A stretch of DNA of 64,000 nt from assembly GCF_000512585.2 (NCBI RefSeq), contig NC_089241.1:3924001-3988000 (forward strand). Direction: 5' to 3'. Source of the stretch: Kwoniella bestiolae CBS 10118. Lineage: Eukaryota; Basidiomycota; Tremellomycetes; Tremellales; Cryptococcaceae. Made by a program: the position numbers and the translations under genes. The notes under the pieces were generated by a model. The model was not told where the DNA came from, did no database searches, and saw only the letters and a program-made list of their open reading frames with translations. This document shows positions 24,614 through 35,700 of this stretch, piece by piece (position 1 is the stretch's first letter; the number at the start of each line of letters is the position of its first letter).

Positions 24614-25620
24614 TTAACAATTTCGGCTACACCCATTTTGTCCCGCTTGGAAACCCTCTTTGTTTTTGATGGGCGAATCCATGTGTACCGACTTGATTTT
24701 GGTCTTCGTTCGGCCTGCGCAAACATTGCCATGAACATAAATATCTAGATCGGCCCAGCCGATGTATGGCTGAAACCAGACCGAGGCGCACCCCCAGTAG
24801 TCAGGGTAGTCACACAGATAGCTTGATGAGGAGGAAGATGTCTCCGACCATGTGTAGCCAAAACTAAGGGCGCCGTTCTTGTAATCGCTTCGGTAGCTGC
24901 ACCAGCTAGTCCTCCTTCCAATCCTGCGGAGAATGTCTGGGTGAAAGATTTGGACTGCTCCTTAGTGATTGTGCAGTGGCCCCCGCAGTATACCCCGTCT
25001 GAGGATTTCTCCCAAGCCCCCCACCAGGTTCAGGTCGCGGTGACGGTCGCTGAATATTGATTGTACAATGGGGGACAGTCTCGGTCTTCGAGCTTCGGAT
25101 GTTCGATTGCACTTTCACCGATATGTTGCAGGAAGTGATTAACCTCGTCAAGAGTGAAATTACCACCAAGGGAAATGCTGTGGATCTGCGTCTGGGGGGG
25201 AGCATGGGGATATTGAGCTTCGAGGGCCTCGATGGCAGCGGTGACGTTGGCTGCAGGAGCGACGGGTGGTTGTGATACTTCAACAGTACCAAGTTTTGCC
25301 CCCAGAGCGCCTTGAGCTCCCAACAGCAAGACAAGTGCGGCAAGCCAGCCAGCATTGCTGGTGGAGCGTCGCCCGGAGCTATTTCGCTGAGAAGGAGTGA
25401 GATCGCATCCGATTGTCTGGTTGACGCAAGGAGTGGATACATCGCTTCCTAAGAGTGAGGTAATAGTTGGATAGGAAGCATTGCAGGAATCGCCAAGTGG
25501 GGTGATTACGATGGTGGCGTTTTGCTTCTCGCACATGAATCGGGCGCACGCAGAGGAGGAGAATGTACAGTTGGACGTCATTTGTTCGACAACAAGGGAT
25601 CGTTGAAAAAGAGGGTACAT
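24614..25620 (-). pseudogene. disrupted gene for a cysteine-rich, probably membrane/secreted protein of unknown function
   Basis: A long open frame from ATG 25620 encodes 196 residues with six Cys in the first 72, several N-glycosylation sequons, and a hydrophobic segment at residues 90-108 (AGWLAALVLLLGAQGALGA). It stops at TGA 25032-25030, but the same frame continues beyond the stop with Trp/Gly/Cys-containing sequence to about 24,880. Protein-like sequence (Trp-, Tyr- and Cys-rich, with GYTWSETSSSS and WFQPYIGWADLDIY) then continues in a second frame to TAA at 24616-24614. No GT-AG intron that would remove the stop is obvious. One in-frame stop plus one frame change suggests decay or sequencing error; an unusual intron pair is the alternative. 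I do not recognise the family. Confidence 0.55.
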
Positions 25621-27786
25621 AGTGTCGTATGCTGAAGTTATGAAGTGTGTGAGTGCAGGTTGGTGGGAAGAGATGAGCTGGAAGAGATGGAAGAGATGAG
25701 TGTGTTGGGTTTGTCTTTTTTGAAAGTCTTCAGGTACTCCCTTTATATATCCAAAATCACCAGTCTTTGTTGTCAGTGTTCAGGGTCCTCCTGCGACTGG
25801 TGGCGGGGACTTCTGTCTGTGAATATGTGCAGACATTTGAGGTTTTGGGCAATTCCAATCTCACAGTGCACACGCGCAGACATGGTCTCACTCGCCAAAG
25901 TAAGCCAACCCATGGAGGCTCAAGGTCCACCCGACGACGATGTAGCTCACCCAACATGGTTTTGCGGATGGTAATTTTAAAAAATACAGTATAGCGCCAT
26001 TCAATGCTCAGACGATATAAGCTCCTCTAGCTTCTGCAGATTTCCTCCGCGCAAGTCAGACCCACTTTGCTCCATTTGATCTAGCTGATAGATGCCACTT
26101 CCTGAACGTTCACAGACAGGAATAAGATTAAGGTTGTATGGCAGCAAGGCACTATCACACAAAGGCGTATGACCTCTCTCCGCACTGTGAATCTATCTAG
26201 AGACCGGATCCCAACTTCCATGCTTCTGCGCTCAGAATAATTTCTAGCCATGGGGGCGATAGTCCGGTATAAAATAAGAGTCGAAATCTTCATCGCAGGT
26301 GGGACCAAGAATAAGCACTCGAGGCATAGACAATAAGAGAGCCTAATAAAAACGACCACCGAAGCGTTACTCCCGTTCAGATAGCCACACATTCACATGA
26401 CAGGAAGTCATCTGGATTTGGGCATTCAGACTCATAAAGCTACGCGCACCCTAAAGTGAGATTTGTCGCCGACAATTGTTTTCCTGTGCACGACAGATGT
26501 CACGATCAACATGATTCATCAGACTCATATCACGTACATCAGATGAGAGTCAGTGGACTAATGAGACAGTCTGCGGTGCTTAGGGCTCTGGGTCTCTGTG
26601 TTGCTTGTGCTCGCGGCAATTTGGTCTGGGACAGTTCGGTATCTGATGACTTGGGCGGCGATGGCCTTTGTGCATTCGCAATGTGTCTGCATGAGAAAGG
26701 AGTGGACGCGTCCACCTTCGGATCTTGCCTGTTTATCAATTGAAAAATTAGCTCTGACCATAAAAATCAATTCTCAGGAGCTTCGTCCTTGATTGAATTA
26801 CATCGGGAGATGAGCCTATAGGTGCGATCCACTGCGATGCCAATTTAATCTGGAGCCTTCGACACTGAAGATATATTGCACATCATGAAAGCCATCATTC
26901 ATATCCGTGTGACCGCAAGACCCTTATGTGTGGCATCATTTCTGGGACACCCCATTGGCGGATTTCTGTTCAGCCGTTTGCGTTATCAGTCACTGTTGTT
27001 TCACATGACTTACAAACCGAACGACATGCGTATGAACTGTCTGAAGTTTGCACTGACGTCAAAATCAAAATCGTATGCCCGACAGTGCAGTATGCTGATT
27101 CATTAGGTCATTTCGCTTTGCAATCCTCACGATATACTTTAGAATACAGCCGCATTCACCGCGTTGACTCTAATTTATCCCAGACTCTACCTGAGCTCTC
27201 TAGAGAGTGAGGCAGCACCTAAAGAGGTAACTTTGGCATTGGAGTACCCAAACCAGCTTTCTTGCTCCAACACTCGGCGCATGAGAGCAAGCTTTGAATG
27301 ACTGCATCTCATCAATGGCAATGACCCACGATTGCTATGAAGATCACCGTAAGCGTGCAGAGGAGCAGAAATAGATCAGGATGAGGAAATTTCCTTACAG
27401 GTTCACAGCTCCATCAGACATATGTATGCCTTATTCTCTAGCAAATTTTGGCGCACATCTTACTATAGAGCTAGATGAAGGATATTTAACGTAGTGGCGA
27501 CTTTGTGTTCGAGTTGCGCAGCCACTTCCGAGTGCTTGACGTATACCCTCTACAGTCTTTGCAAAATTGGCCCTGTCCAAGACAACTAAGCAAGAAAATG
27601 TCGACTTGCAATCTACGGTCGTGTGTGTCGATGTTCCAAGTCAGCTAACACAGTAGGCAGAACCAACATGAAACTGTTCGCGGGTTCAACAGCTTTAGTA
27701 AGATTACCATTGGCGCAACACTCATCAACAAAAAATGCCACTTTACCTCCTAATCCCGCATCGCCGCGAACTGTTCGGAAGGAGTT
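25621..27786. other. gene-poor intergenic sequence
   Basis: 2.2 kb with only short open frames on both strands (the longest about 100 codons) and no family resemblance. No terminal repeats, transposase or reverse-transcriptase motifs were seen. Confidence 0.5.
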
Positions 27787-28069
27787 TATAAAGCCACTTT
27801 ACACTATATATCGATCGTGTAGCGTGTAGCGTGTAGCTCAGAGGATGTAGAGCGCCTTCTCGAGCTTCTTAGCGTTTTCCAGCTTCTTGAGATATATCCT
27901 GGTCCACCTTGCTCTATGAATCGTTCACTGCTCGTAGTCACCAGGTAGCAGGTAAACCCAGTAGATCCATCAACCCCAGGGAAGAGAATCAAAGCGATGC
28001 ACAACGTAGTTCAGGTCCACCACTTGCCTTAAGATATGTCTCGGCTGGGACGCGCGATCAATCCTTTTT
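27787..28069 (+). ncRNA. candidate structured Pol III-type RNA element, copy 2
   Basis: A TATAAA at 27787-27792 precedes GATCGTG (27813-27819), which can pair over seven positions with CGCGATC (28053-28059), one of them G-U. TAGC words repeat (GTGTAGC three times) and run into TAGCTCAGAGG, an almost perfect tRNA A box, followed by GATGTAGAGC as in a D arm. A 5-bp hairpin GTCTC-GGCT-GGGAC (28038-28051) precedes the 3' strand. GATCAATCC (B-box consensus GWTCRANNC) and TTTTT (28065-28069) follow. Length 247 bases. The 5' boundary is ambiguous because of the TAGC repeats. Confidence 0.5.
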
Positions 28070-28376
28070 GGAGGAGGGGATGTTTTTGCGGTGGGTTGTA
28101 GCTTATGGGGTTGGTTTGTCGTAACACGGCGTGTAGTTGCGAGAGTTCGCGATTGTGAATGAGAGGCCGCTTGCCATATCTGAGGAATGGACGGTCGTCA
28201 TCTGTGACAATGTTGGTCGACCAACGATTAAGGTCGCCACAAGTGGGTAGTTGATCGAGTGTATACAGGCAGTCTTCCATTAGACACTCATTCGGTCGGA
28301 TGATGCGTTAGTATGCGCTTGATTTAACAGTCACGACATCATCTCAGCGAGTCCACAATATTGATGCTTTGAGTTT
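28070..28376. other. spacer between RNA-like copies 2 and 3
   Basis: No gene supported; G/T-rich start and mixed sequence up to the TATA-like box of copy 3. Confidence 0.5.
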
Positions 28377-28544
28377 CAGTATATATAGCCTAAAATCGAC
28401 TTATAGCTCAGTCGCGTAGCACAATCTGCAACAAGCCATTTGGCTGCTACAAACTTTGACTTGATACCTTCGAGGATGAGGCTGACCCTTCATCTTCGAA
28501 GGTACGCGCGATCAATCCTTAAGTCCAACGATATATATCTTTTT
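28377..28544 (+). ncRNA. candidate structured Pol III-type RNA element, copy 3
   Basis: CAGTATATATAGCC (28377-28390) lies ~30 bases before the element. The 5' strand AGTCGCG (28410-28416) plus TAGCACAATCTGCAAC opens it, and CGCGATC (28507-28513) closes it; six of seven positions pair (one as G-U), with a mismatch at the outermost base. Inside are a small AGCC-ATTT-GGCT hairpin and a 15-bp hairpin with one G-U pair (28465-28479 with 28490-28504). GATCAATCC overlaps the 3' strand, and TTTTT comes at 28540-28544. Length 104 bases. Copies 3, 4 and 5 are head-to-tail at 225- and 212-base spacing. Confidence 0.6.
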
Positions 28545-28600
28545 GGTGAAAACACACAGACCCTCCTTTGACCTGTAACCGAAACGAGTTTTTGGATCAT

Positions 28601-28730
28601 CAGTATATGTAGCTTGATTACGATGGTCTAGGATGATTGCGTAGCATAATGGTAGACAATTGACTGATACTAAAATCTGACATCCTCGAGCCTACACCAA
28701 GCCTCGAGCATATCGCGCGATCAATCTTTT
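28601..28730 (+). ncRNA. candidate structured Pol III-type RNA element, copy 4
   Basis: CAGTATATGTAGC (28601-28613) is ~30 bases upstream and nearly identical to that of copy 3. GATTGCG (28635-28641) pairs over all seven positions with CGCGATC (28716-28722), the difference from GGTCGCG being compensated by A-U and G-U pairing. TAGCATAATGGTAG is a strong A-box match. Two CTCGAG strings (28685-28690, 28703-28708) can form the 3' hairpin. TTTT follows at 28727-28730. At 88 bases it has the size of a tRNA with a long variable arm, but no canonical T arm or anticodon arm is found. Confidence 0.6.
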
Positions 28731-28814
28731 GTTATATGGTCTACACAACCCCTCCTTTCACTAACAACGTTTTTTTTTTGCGTTCCCACAGGGGAGACGA
28801 CGATCGCCGAACGG

Positions 28815-29000
28815 GTACATAAGGCTTGATTATGACAGCAGGGATAGGTCGCGTAGCATAATCTGCAAGCAACAGCCAATCGGTACGGCCTCATTGGCAT
28901 CCCAAACACCAATCGGTACGCGATTGGCTCCCTATGGCCTCGAGGCTGGTATAAGCCTCGAGGATGCGCGATCAACTCTTGGTTAAAGCTCTTTCTTTTT
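28815..29000 (+). ncRNA. candidate structured Pol III-type RNA element, copy 5
   Basis: TACATAAGGCTTGATTA (from 28816) is the upstream box, sharing GCTTGATTA with copy 4. GGTCGCG (28847-28853) pairs with CGCGATC (28967-28973). TAGCATAATCTGCAAG matches copy 3 just inside. Three hairpins lie between: GCCAAT/ATTGGC (from 28874), CCAATCG/CGATTGG with loop GTACG (from about 28910), and the perfect 10-bp CCTCGAGGCT/AGCCTCGAGG (28938-28947 with 28954-28963). Together with the closing stem this makes a cloverleaf-like fold of 127 bases. TTTTT is at 28996-29000. Confidence 0.62.
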
Positions 29001-29796
29001 GTGTTTCCAGAGGTGTTTGTCAACTTGGAACGTTAGTACGTCTATAGACTAGTGGGGAAGGTGAACGACGATGTCAATCCTAGATTAACTTCTCGCATTA
29101 TCTCGTCGGCTCTAGTTTTGACAGCCATCGGTGGTCGTTGGTCTCACTCGATACGTAGACTGTCCATCCTCGTTGCCATGTCAGTGTTATCCCGTCACCA
29201 GATGATAATGAATGGCTGCTGTGACAAGACGGAATGATATGTAAGAGCATGAGAAATTATGATCCCCATTCGCACTTATCCTCCCCATCAATGTCTGATT
29301 GATGCATTCCTCATAATCAGCCGAAGAAAACCGATGGTATGTAGTATTGGGGCGGCTGATTAGATTATGTAAGGTATCGATCATTTTTTTAATTTAGACC
29401 ACGTGTTTGAACCTCCACTCTTCGTGGTGGGGAATAATAACCGGGTTGATGGGTGTAATTAGCATCCCCAACAAGTATCAAAGTGAATTTCAGAAATATT
29501 GTTATTGCTGGTACTGTATGCTGGTATCATTGTCATTGACAGGTTACGTACCATCATCATCACAGTTCACCTCCTCATCATCCTTTCTCTCCCTCTTTCT
29601 CTTCGGTCCTCTTCTTCATATTCTTTGTTTTCGCTCTCAGCTGTTTGGGATCAGAACAACTGTAGCAGCTTCAACCACTCTCCCATCTTTCTTAACGACT
29701 GATCGCACCTCCACCACATCTCCTACTTGATTTTTGGGTTTCTTGATTGTAACATCTATTTAACTCTCTCATCAAAAGGACAATCACCTACCCACC
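29001..29796. other. upstream region of ACC1
   Basis: No gene supported. 29540-29790 is strongly pyrimidine-rich on the plus strand (CTTTCTCTCCCTCTTTCTC-like), typical of the promoter or 5' UTR of a highly expressed fungal gene; CCCACC directly precedes the ACC1 ATG. Confidence 0.55.
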
Positions 29797-32700
29797 ATGT
29801 CCGTCGTAAACGGGACAGCTGTCGATGGTCAGACAGATCAATACGACCATGCTAGAGTAGCTCACTTCATCGGTGAGTTGGACATTGCCTGCACGGACTC
29901 GAGTTGGGTCAGTTGAGGATGAGAGCTGACGATATATTCTCTTGGGGGATCATAGGTGCCAACAGCCTCGATGTAGCTCCAGCTGGTCGAGTGACAGACT
30001 TTGTGAAAGCTCAAGGAGGTCACACCGTCATCACAAAGGTGAGTATTTCCTGTCATTCATCCGTCACCCCGTTAAGACTGCGAGGCTGAATGTGGGTGCA
30101 GGTACTTATCGCCAACAACGGTATTGCCGCCGTCAAAGAGATCAGATCCATCAGAAAATGGTCATACGAAACCTTCGGATCAGATCGTCAAATAGAATTC
30201 ACCGTCATGGCTACTCCTGAAGATCTGAGGATCAACGCAGAGTATATTAGAATGGCGGATAGATACGTTGAAGTACCAGGTGGTACCAACAACAACAATT
30301 ATGCCAACGTCGACTTCATTGTTGACGTAGCTGAACGAGCAGGTGTACATGCCGTATGGGCTGGTTGGTGAGTTATACTTGACAACTCAGCATGATAGGA
30401 GGTATGCTAATCAGTGATTTAGGGGTCACGCTTCTGAAAACCCTCGTTTACCTGAAACTCTCGCCAAATCAAAGATCGTTTTCATTGGTCCACCAGGATC
30501 AGCCATGAGATCATTAGGAGACAAGATTTCTTCAACCATCGTAGCTCAACATGCTAAAGTACCTTGTATGGCTTGGTCCGGTACAGGTATCTCAGATACC
30601 ATGCTCTCCCCTCAAGGTTTCGTCACTGTACCAGACAAGGCATACGCAGACGCCTGTGTAACATCCTGGGAACAAGGTTTAGAAAGAGCCGAGAAGATCG
30701 GATGGCCAGTCATGATCAAGGCTTCAGAAGGTGGTGGTGGTAAAGGTATCAGAAAAGTAGAGGATCCAGAGAAATTCAAGAATGCTTTCCAGGCGGTAGC
30801 TGGTGAAGTACCAGGTGAGTTGCTCAGCTTGCTCAACTTTCCGGAAGATTGTCCTCCTCGTCTATAACCTCATGCTGATGCTTGACTACTTCTTCAGGAT
30901 CCCCCATATTCATCATGAAACTCGCTGGATCAGCCCGACATCTTGAAGTCCAACTCATGGCCGATCAGTACGGTAACGCCATTTCTCTCTTCGGTCGAGA
31001 TTGTTCCGTGCAGAGACGACACCAGAAGATCATCGAAGAAGCTCCTGTCACCATCGCACGACCTGATACCTTCGAAGAGATGGAGAAAGCTGCTGTCCGA
31101 CTTGCCAGACTTGTCGGTTATGTTTCAGCTGGTACCGTCGAATATCTATACTCTCACTCCGACGATTCGTTCTACTTCCTCGAACTTAACCCTCGTCTTC
31201 AAGTAGAACACCCTACCACTGAAATGGTCAGTGGATGTAACATTCCCGCTATTCAACTTCAAGTGGCTATGGGTATCCCCTTGCACCGAATTAGAGATAT
31301 CAGAACTCTCTACGGCATGGACCCCCACGGTGTCACCGAGATTGACTTCGACGGTACTCGACCTGAATCCGCCAACACTCAAAGAAAACCTAAACCAAAG
31401 GGCCACGTTATCGCTTGTAGAATTACTGGTGAAAACCCCGATGCTGGTTTCAAGCCTTCTTCTGGTAACCTTACCGAACTCAACTTCAGATCCAACTCAA
31501 ATGTCTGGGGTTACTTCTCCGTCTCTTCCGCTGGTGGTCTCCACGAATATGCAGACTCGCAATTCGGTCATATCTTCGCTTACGGTATGGAACGTAGTGA
31601 AGCTAGAAAATCTATGGTAGTCGCACTTAAAGAGCTTTCTATTCGAGGTGAATTCCGAACTACCGTTGAATACCTTATCAAGTTGCTCGAAAAACCCGAA
31701 TTCGAGAACAACACTCTTACCACTCAATGGCTTGATGGTCTTATTGCTGAGGGTATGACATCTGAACGACCCGATCCCGTCGTTGCCGTTGTCTGCGGTG
31801 CCGTCGTTAAAGCTCATATTGCCTACGAAGCCTCCCTCGCCAAATACAAGTCTGTCCTCGAGAAAGGTCAAGTTCCATCGAAAGATACCCTGCAAACCTT
31901 CTTCAAGAGCGAATTCATCTACGAGAATATACGATACTCTTTCGCTATGGCTAAATCATCTCTCTTCTCCTTCACCCTTTACCTCAATGGTGGCCGAATC
32001 TTTGTAGGAGCTAGAAGTTTGAGTGATGGTGGTCTGTTGGTATCCCTCGAAGGTGCCTCTCACACTGTATACTGGAGGGAAGAAGTTGGTGCTATGGTCC
32101 TTTCCATCGATTCCAAGACTACCGTTATTGAAGACGAACAAGACCCTACTCAACTCCGATCTCCTTCTCCCGGTAAACTTGTCCGATACCTTATCGACTC
32201 CGGCGACCACATCGATGCTGGTGATGCCTATGCCGAAATCGAAGTCATGAAGATGATCATGCCTGTTACTGCCAGTGAAAGCGGTATCGCTCAGTTCATG
32301 AAACAACCTGGTCAAACTTTAGCCTCAGGTGAACTTCTCGGTATTTTGACTCTTGATGATCCTACGAAAGTCAAATTCGCCAAACCTTTCGAAGGTATCC
32401 TTCCTACTTTCGAGCTCAAGAACGGTAGATACGGTACCAAGCCTCATCAACGACTTAGAGAACACCTTGAAGTCCTGTACGACAACCTGCAAGGTTTCGA
32501 TAACAGTGCTTCAGTCTCGAACTCTCTCCGCATCGTCGAATTTGTCTTACAAGATGCCGACTTACCTTACTCCAATGCTCAGGAAGTCATGTCTACCCTT
32601 AGTGGGCGAATTCCTCAAAAGCTTGAAGAAGAGATCCGATCAACTCTCGATTCCAGTCGAGCTAAGAACCTTGAGTTCCCATCTCTCAGACTCAAACGAA

Positions 32701-35700
32701 CCATCGATCTTTACATCGATGATAATGTCCCTCCCAAGGAAAGGGCTCAAGTTAGCGCCGCTATCTCTCCTCTCTCAGTACTCATTGAGGCCTTCGCTCA
32801 TGGTCTCAAGGTTCATGAGTGGAAAACTTGGGCCGATTTGCTCAACTTCTTCGCCGACGTTGAGGAGCCTTTCGCCGACAGTACTCGAACTGCTGAAAAT
32901 ATTGTCCTCAAACTACGAGAGGACAACAAAGATCTCGATGCCGTCGTCAAGCTTGTCTTGTCTCACAGCAAGATCGCCTCTAAGACCAAGCTTGTGCTTG
33001 CTCTGCTCGACATCGTAAAGAGTGAATCTCCCAGAGCCTCAATGTCTCCCGAAAGTCGAGTCAACGAAGCTCTCAGCCGATTAGCTGCTCTCGAATCTCG
33101 ACCAGCTGCCAAGGTGGCGCTTAAAGCGAAAGAAGTCTTGATTGTCGGCTCTCTTCCATCTTACGAAGAGAGACTTGGTCAACTCGAACAACTCCTCAAG
33201 TCTTCTGTCACCACCAGCTACTATGGTGAACTCGGTTCTGGTCACCGACTTCCTTCCGCCGACATGCTCAAGGAGGTTACCGACTCTCGATACACTGTGT
33301 TCGATGTGCTTACCACGTTCTTCGAACATCAAGATCCTTGGGTTGCTCTCGCTTCCCTTGAAGTCTACGTCAGACGAGCTTACCGAGTCTATAACGTTAT
33401 GCACCTTGACTACGAAGTAGGAGAGAACGGCGAACCACATATCATCACTTGGCGATTCAAGCTTGGTTCTCCTCAATCTGAACCTGTCACCCCTCGTGTC
33501 GACTCAATGAGAGATTTCTCTCGAATCGCCTCCATGTCCGACCTGAACTACGTTGTCAACACCAAGCAAGAACCCACCCGATTCGGTCTTATGACTTCTT
33601 ACAACAAGCTTGCTGAACTTGAAAACGGTTTCTCCAAGTTGTTGTCCATGTACGCTCCCTTCAGCCACGCTGAGTTCGCTGAGAAATACGGTAGCGATGC
33701 TCGAAGTCCTCACGTCATGAACGTAGCCTTACGATTGTTCAATGGTGATCAGGAACTCACCGATGAACAGCTCAACGAGAGATTCCACGCTCTTGCCAAC
33801 CAATACGCCGACAAGATCAGCAGCAAAGGTATCAGAAGAGTATCGTTCATGGCCTGCAGAAAAGGTCAATACCCATCGTACTTCACTCTCAGACCTACCT
33901 CCGATGGATCATGGAAAGAAGAGGAGGCTATCAGGAACATCGAACCTGCTCTCGCTTACCAATTGGAACTTGGACGATTGGTCAACTTCAAGATCACTCC
34001 TCAACCTTCCACCAACAGGCAAATCCACGTTTACCACGCTGTTGGTCGAGAGAACACCTCCGATGTCCGATTCTTCGTCAGAGCGTTATTGCGACCTGGT
34101 AGATTCCAAGGTCAAATGCAAGTCAAGGAGTATCTCATTTCAGAGACTGATCGACTCGTTGGTGATATCCTTGATACCTTGGAAGTTGTGTCTGGTCAAA
34201 TCAGACAAGCCGACTGTAATCATATCAGCGTCAACTGTGTCTACTCCCTCAGTGTATCTTTCGACGACCTTCAAGAAGCTCTTGCTGGATTCATCGAGAG
34301 ACACGGCAAGCGATTGTGGCGATTGCGAGTTACTCAAGCCGAAATCAGAGTCGTTATTGAGGATGAAGATGGTAACCCATTACCTATCCGAGCCTTCATT
34401 GAGAACGTCTCCGGTTTCGTTGTCAAATACGAAGCTTACCAGGAAGTCACCAACGATAAGGGTAAATCAATCCTCAAGTCTGTCGGTGAACAAGGTCAAT
34501 TCCACCTTCAACCAGTCAACTTCCCTTACACCACCAAAGAGTCTCTTCAACCTCGACGATACCAAGCTCACGTCATCGGTACCACTTACGTGTACGACTT
34601 CCCCGACCTTTTCAGACAAGCCATTGACAAAGCTTGGCGACAACTCACCCAATACCTTCCTCACGTCAAAGTGCCATCCGATCTCCTCCACGCTTCTGAG
34701 CTCGTCCTCGACGAACACGGTGAATTGCAAGAAGTCAATCGACCACCTGGTCTCAACACTTGTGGTATGGTAGCATGGGTCTTCACCATGAAGACACCCG
34801 AATACCCCAAGGGTAGAAAGGTTGTCGTAATTTCCAACGATATCACCTACCAGATTGGTTCCTTCGGTCCTACCGAGGATGAATTCTTCTTCAAAGCCAC
34901 TCAATACGCTCGACACTTCGGTCTCCCAAGAGTCTACCTCTCTGCCAACTCTGGTGCTCGAATCGGTCTCGCCGAAGAAGTCATGTCATTGTTCGATGTA
35001 GCATGGAGAGAACCCGGTAGACCCGAGAAAGGATTCGATTACCTCTACCTCACCCCTGAGAAACTTGAGAAACTCAATACCCTTGGTGCTGGCAGCGTGA
35101 TCACCAACGAGATCGAGGTTGATGGGGAAAGAAGACATCAAATCACCTCCATCATTGGTCTGAAAGACGGTCTAGGTGTCGAATGTCTTCGAGGATCAGG
35201 TTTGATCGCTGGTGAGACCTCTCGAGCTTACGATGATATCTTCACCATCTCCATGGTGACTGCTCGATCGGTCGGTATCGGTGCTTATCTCGTGAGACTC
35301 GGTCAACGTGTGGTTCAAGTTGAAGGTCAACCTATTATCTTGACTGGTGCTCAAGCTATTAACAAGGTCTTGGGTAAGGAAGTGTATACTTCTAACATCC
35401 AGTTGGGTGGTCCTCAGGTGAGTGATACGTTTGAATAGTTGATTAATGGGTCTTATTGCTGATATTTCGCCATAGATCATGTACAAGAATGGTATCTCCC
35501 ACTTGGTCGCTGCCAGTGATCTGGACGGTGCTCTTCAAATTGTCAACTACTTGATGTTCATCCCTGGTAAGTCTGGCGAGAAACTTGGCAATGATTTGCG
35601 CTGATGTGCGTTACAGAACGACGAGGCCGAGCCATCCCTATCCTTCCTACCGGTGATCCATGGGACAGAAGCGTCGAATGGAAACCCACCAAAGCAGCTT

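Noticed and set aside
26435..26460. Minus-strand GCGCGTAGC, a possible sixth copy of the RNA-like element
   Set aside because: No CGCGATC partner follows on that strand within several hundred bases.
26926..27210. 94-codon open frame in the gene-poor island
   Set aside because: No recognisable motif, no splice partners and composition like random sequence; not enough to call a gene.
28635..28722. True tRNA gene at RNA-like copy 4
   Set aside because: Size, acceptor-like stem and A box fit, but there is no T arm with TTCRA loop and no convincing anticodon stem-loop.
23575..29796. Retrotransposon or centromere-like region
   Set aside because: No reverse transcriptase, integrase, LTR pairs or long tandem repeats are visible.
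33742..34773. 343-codon plus-strand open frame inside ACC1, and several other long frames on both strands there
   Set aside because: They overlap the conserved ACC1 coding exon completely, have Ser/Leu/Thr-rich shadow composition and no family resemblance; they follow from the codon bias of a highly expressed gene.
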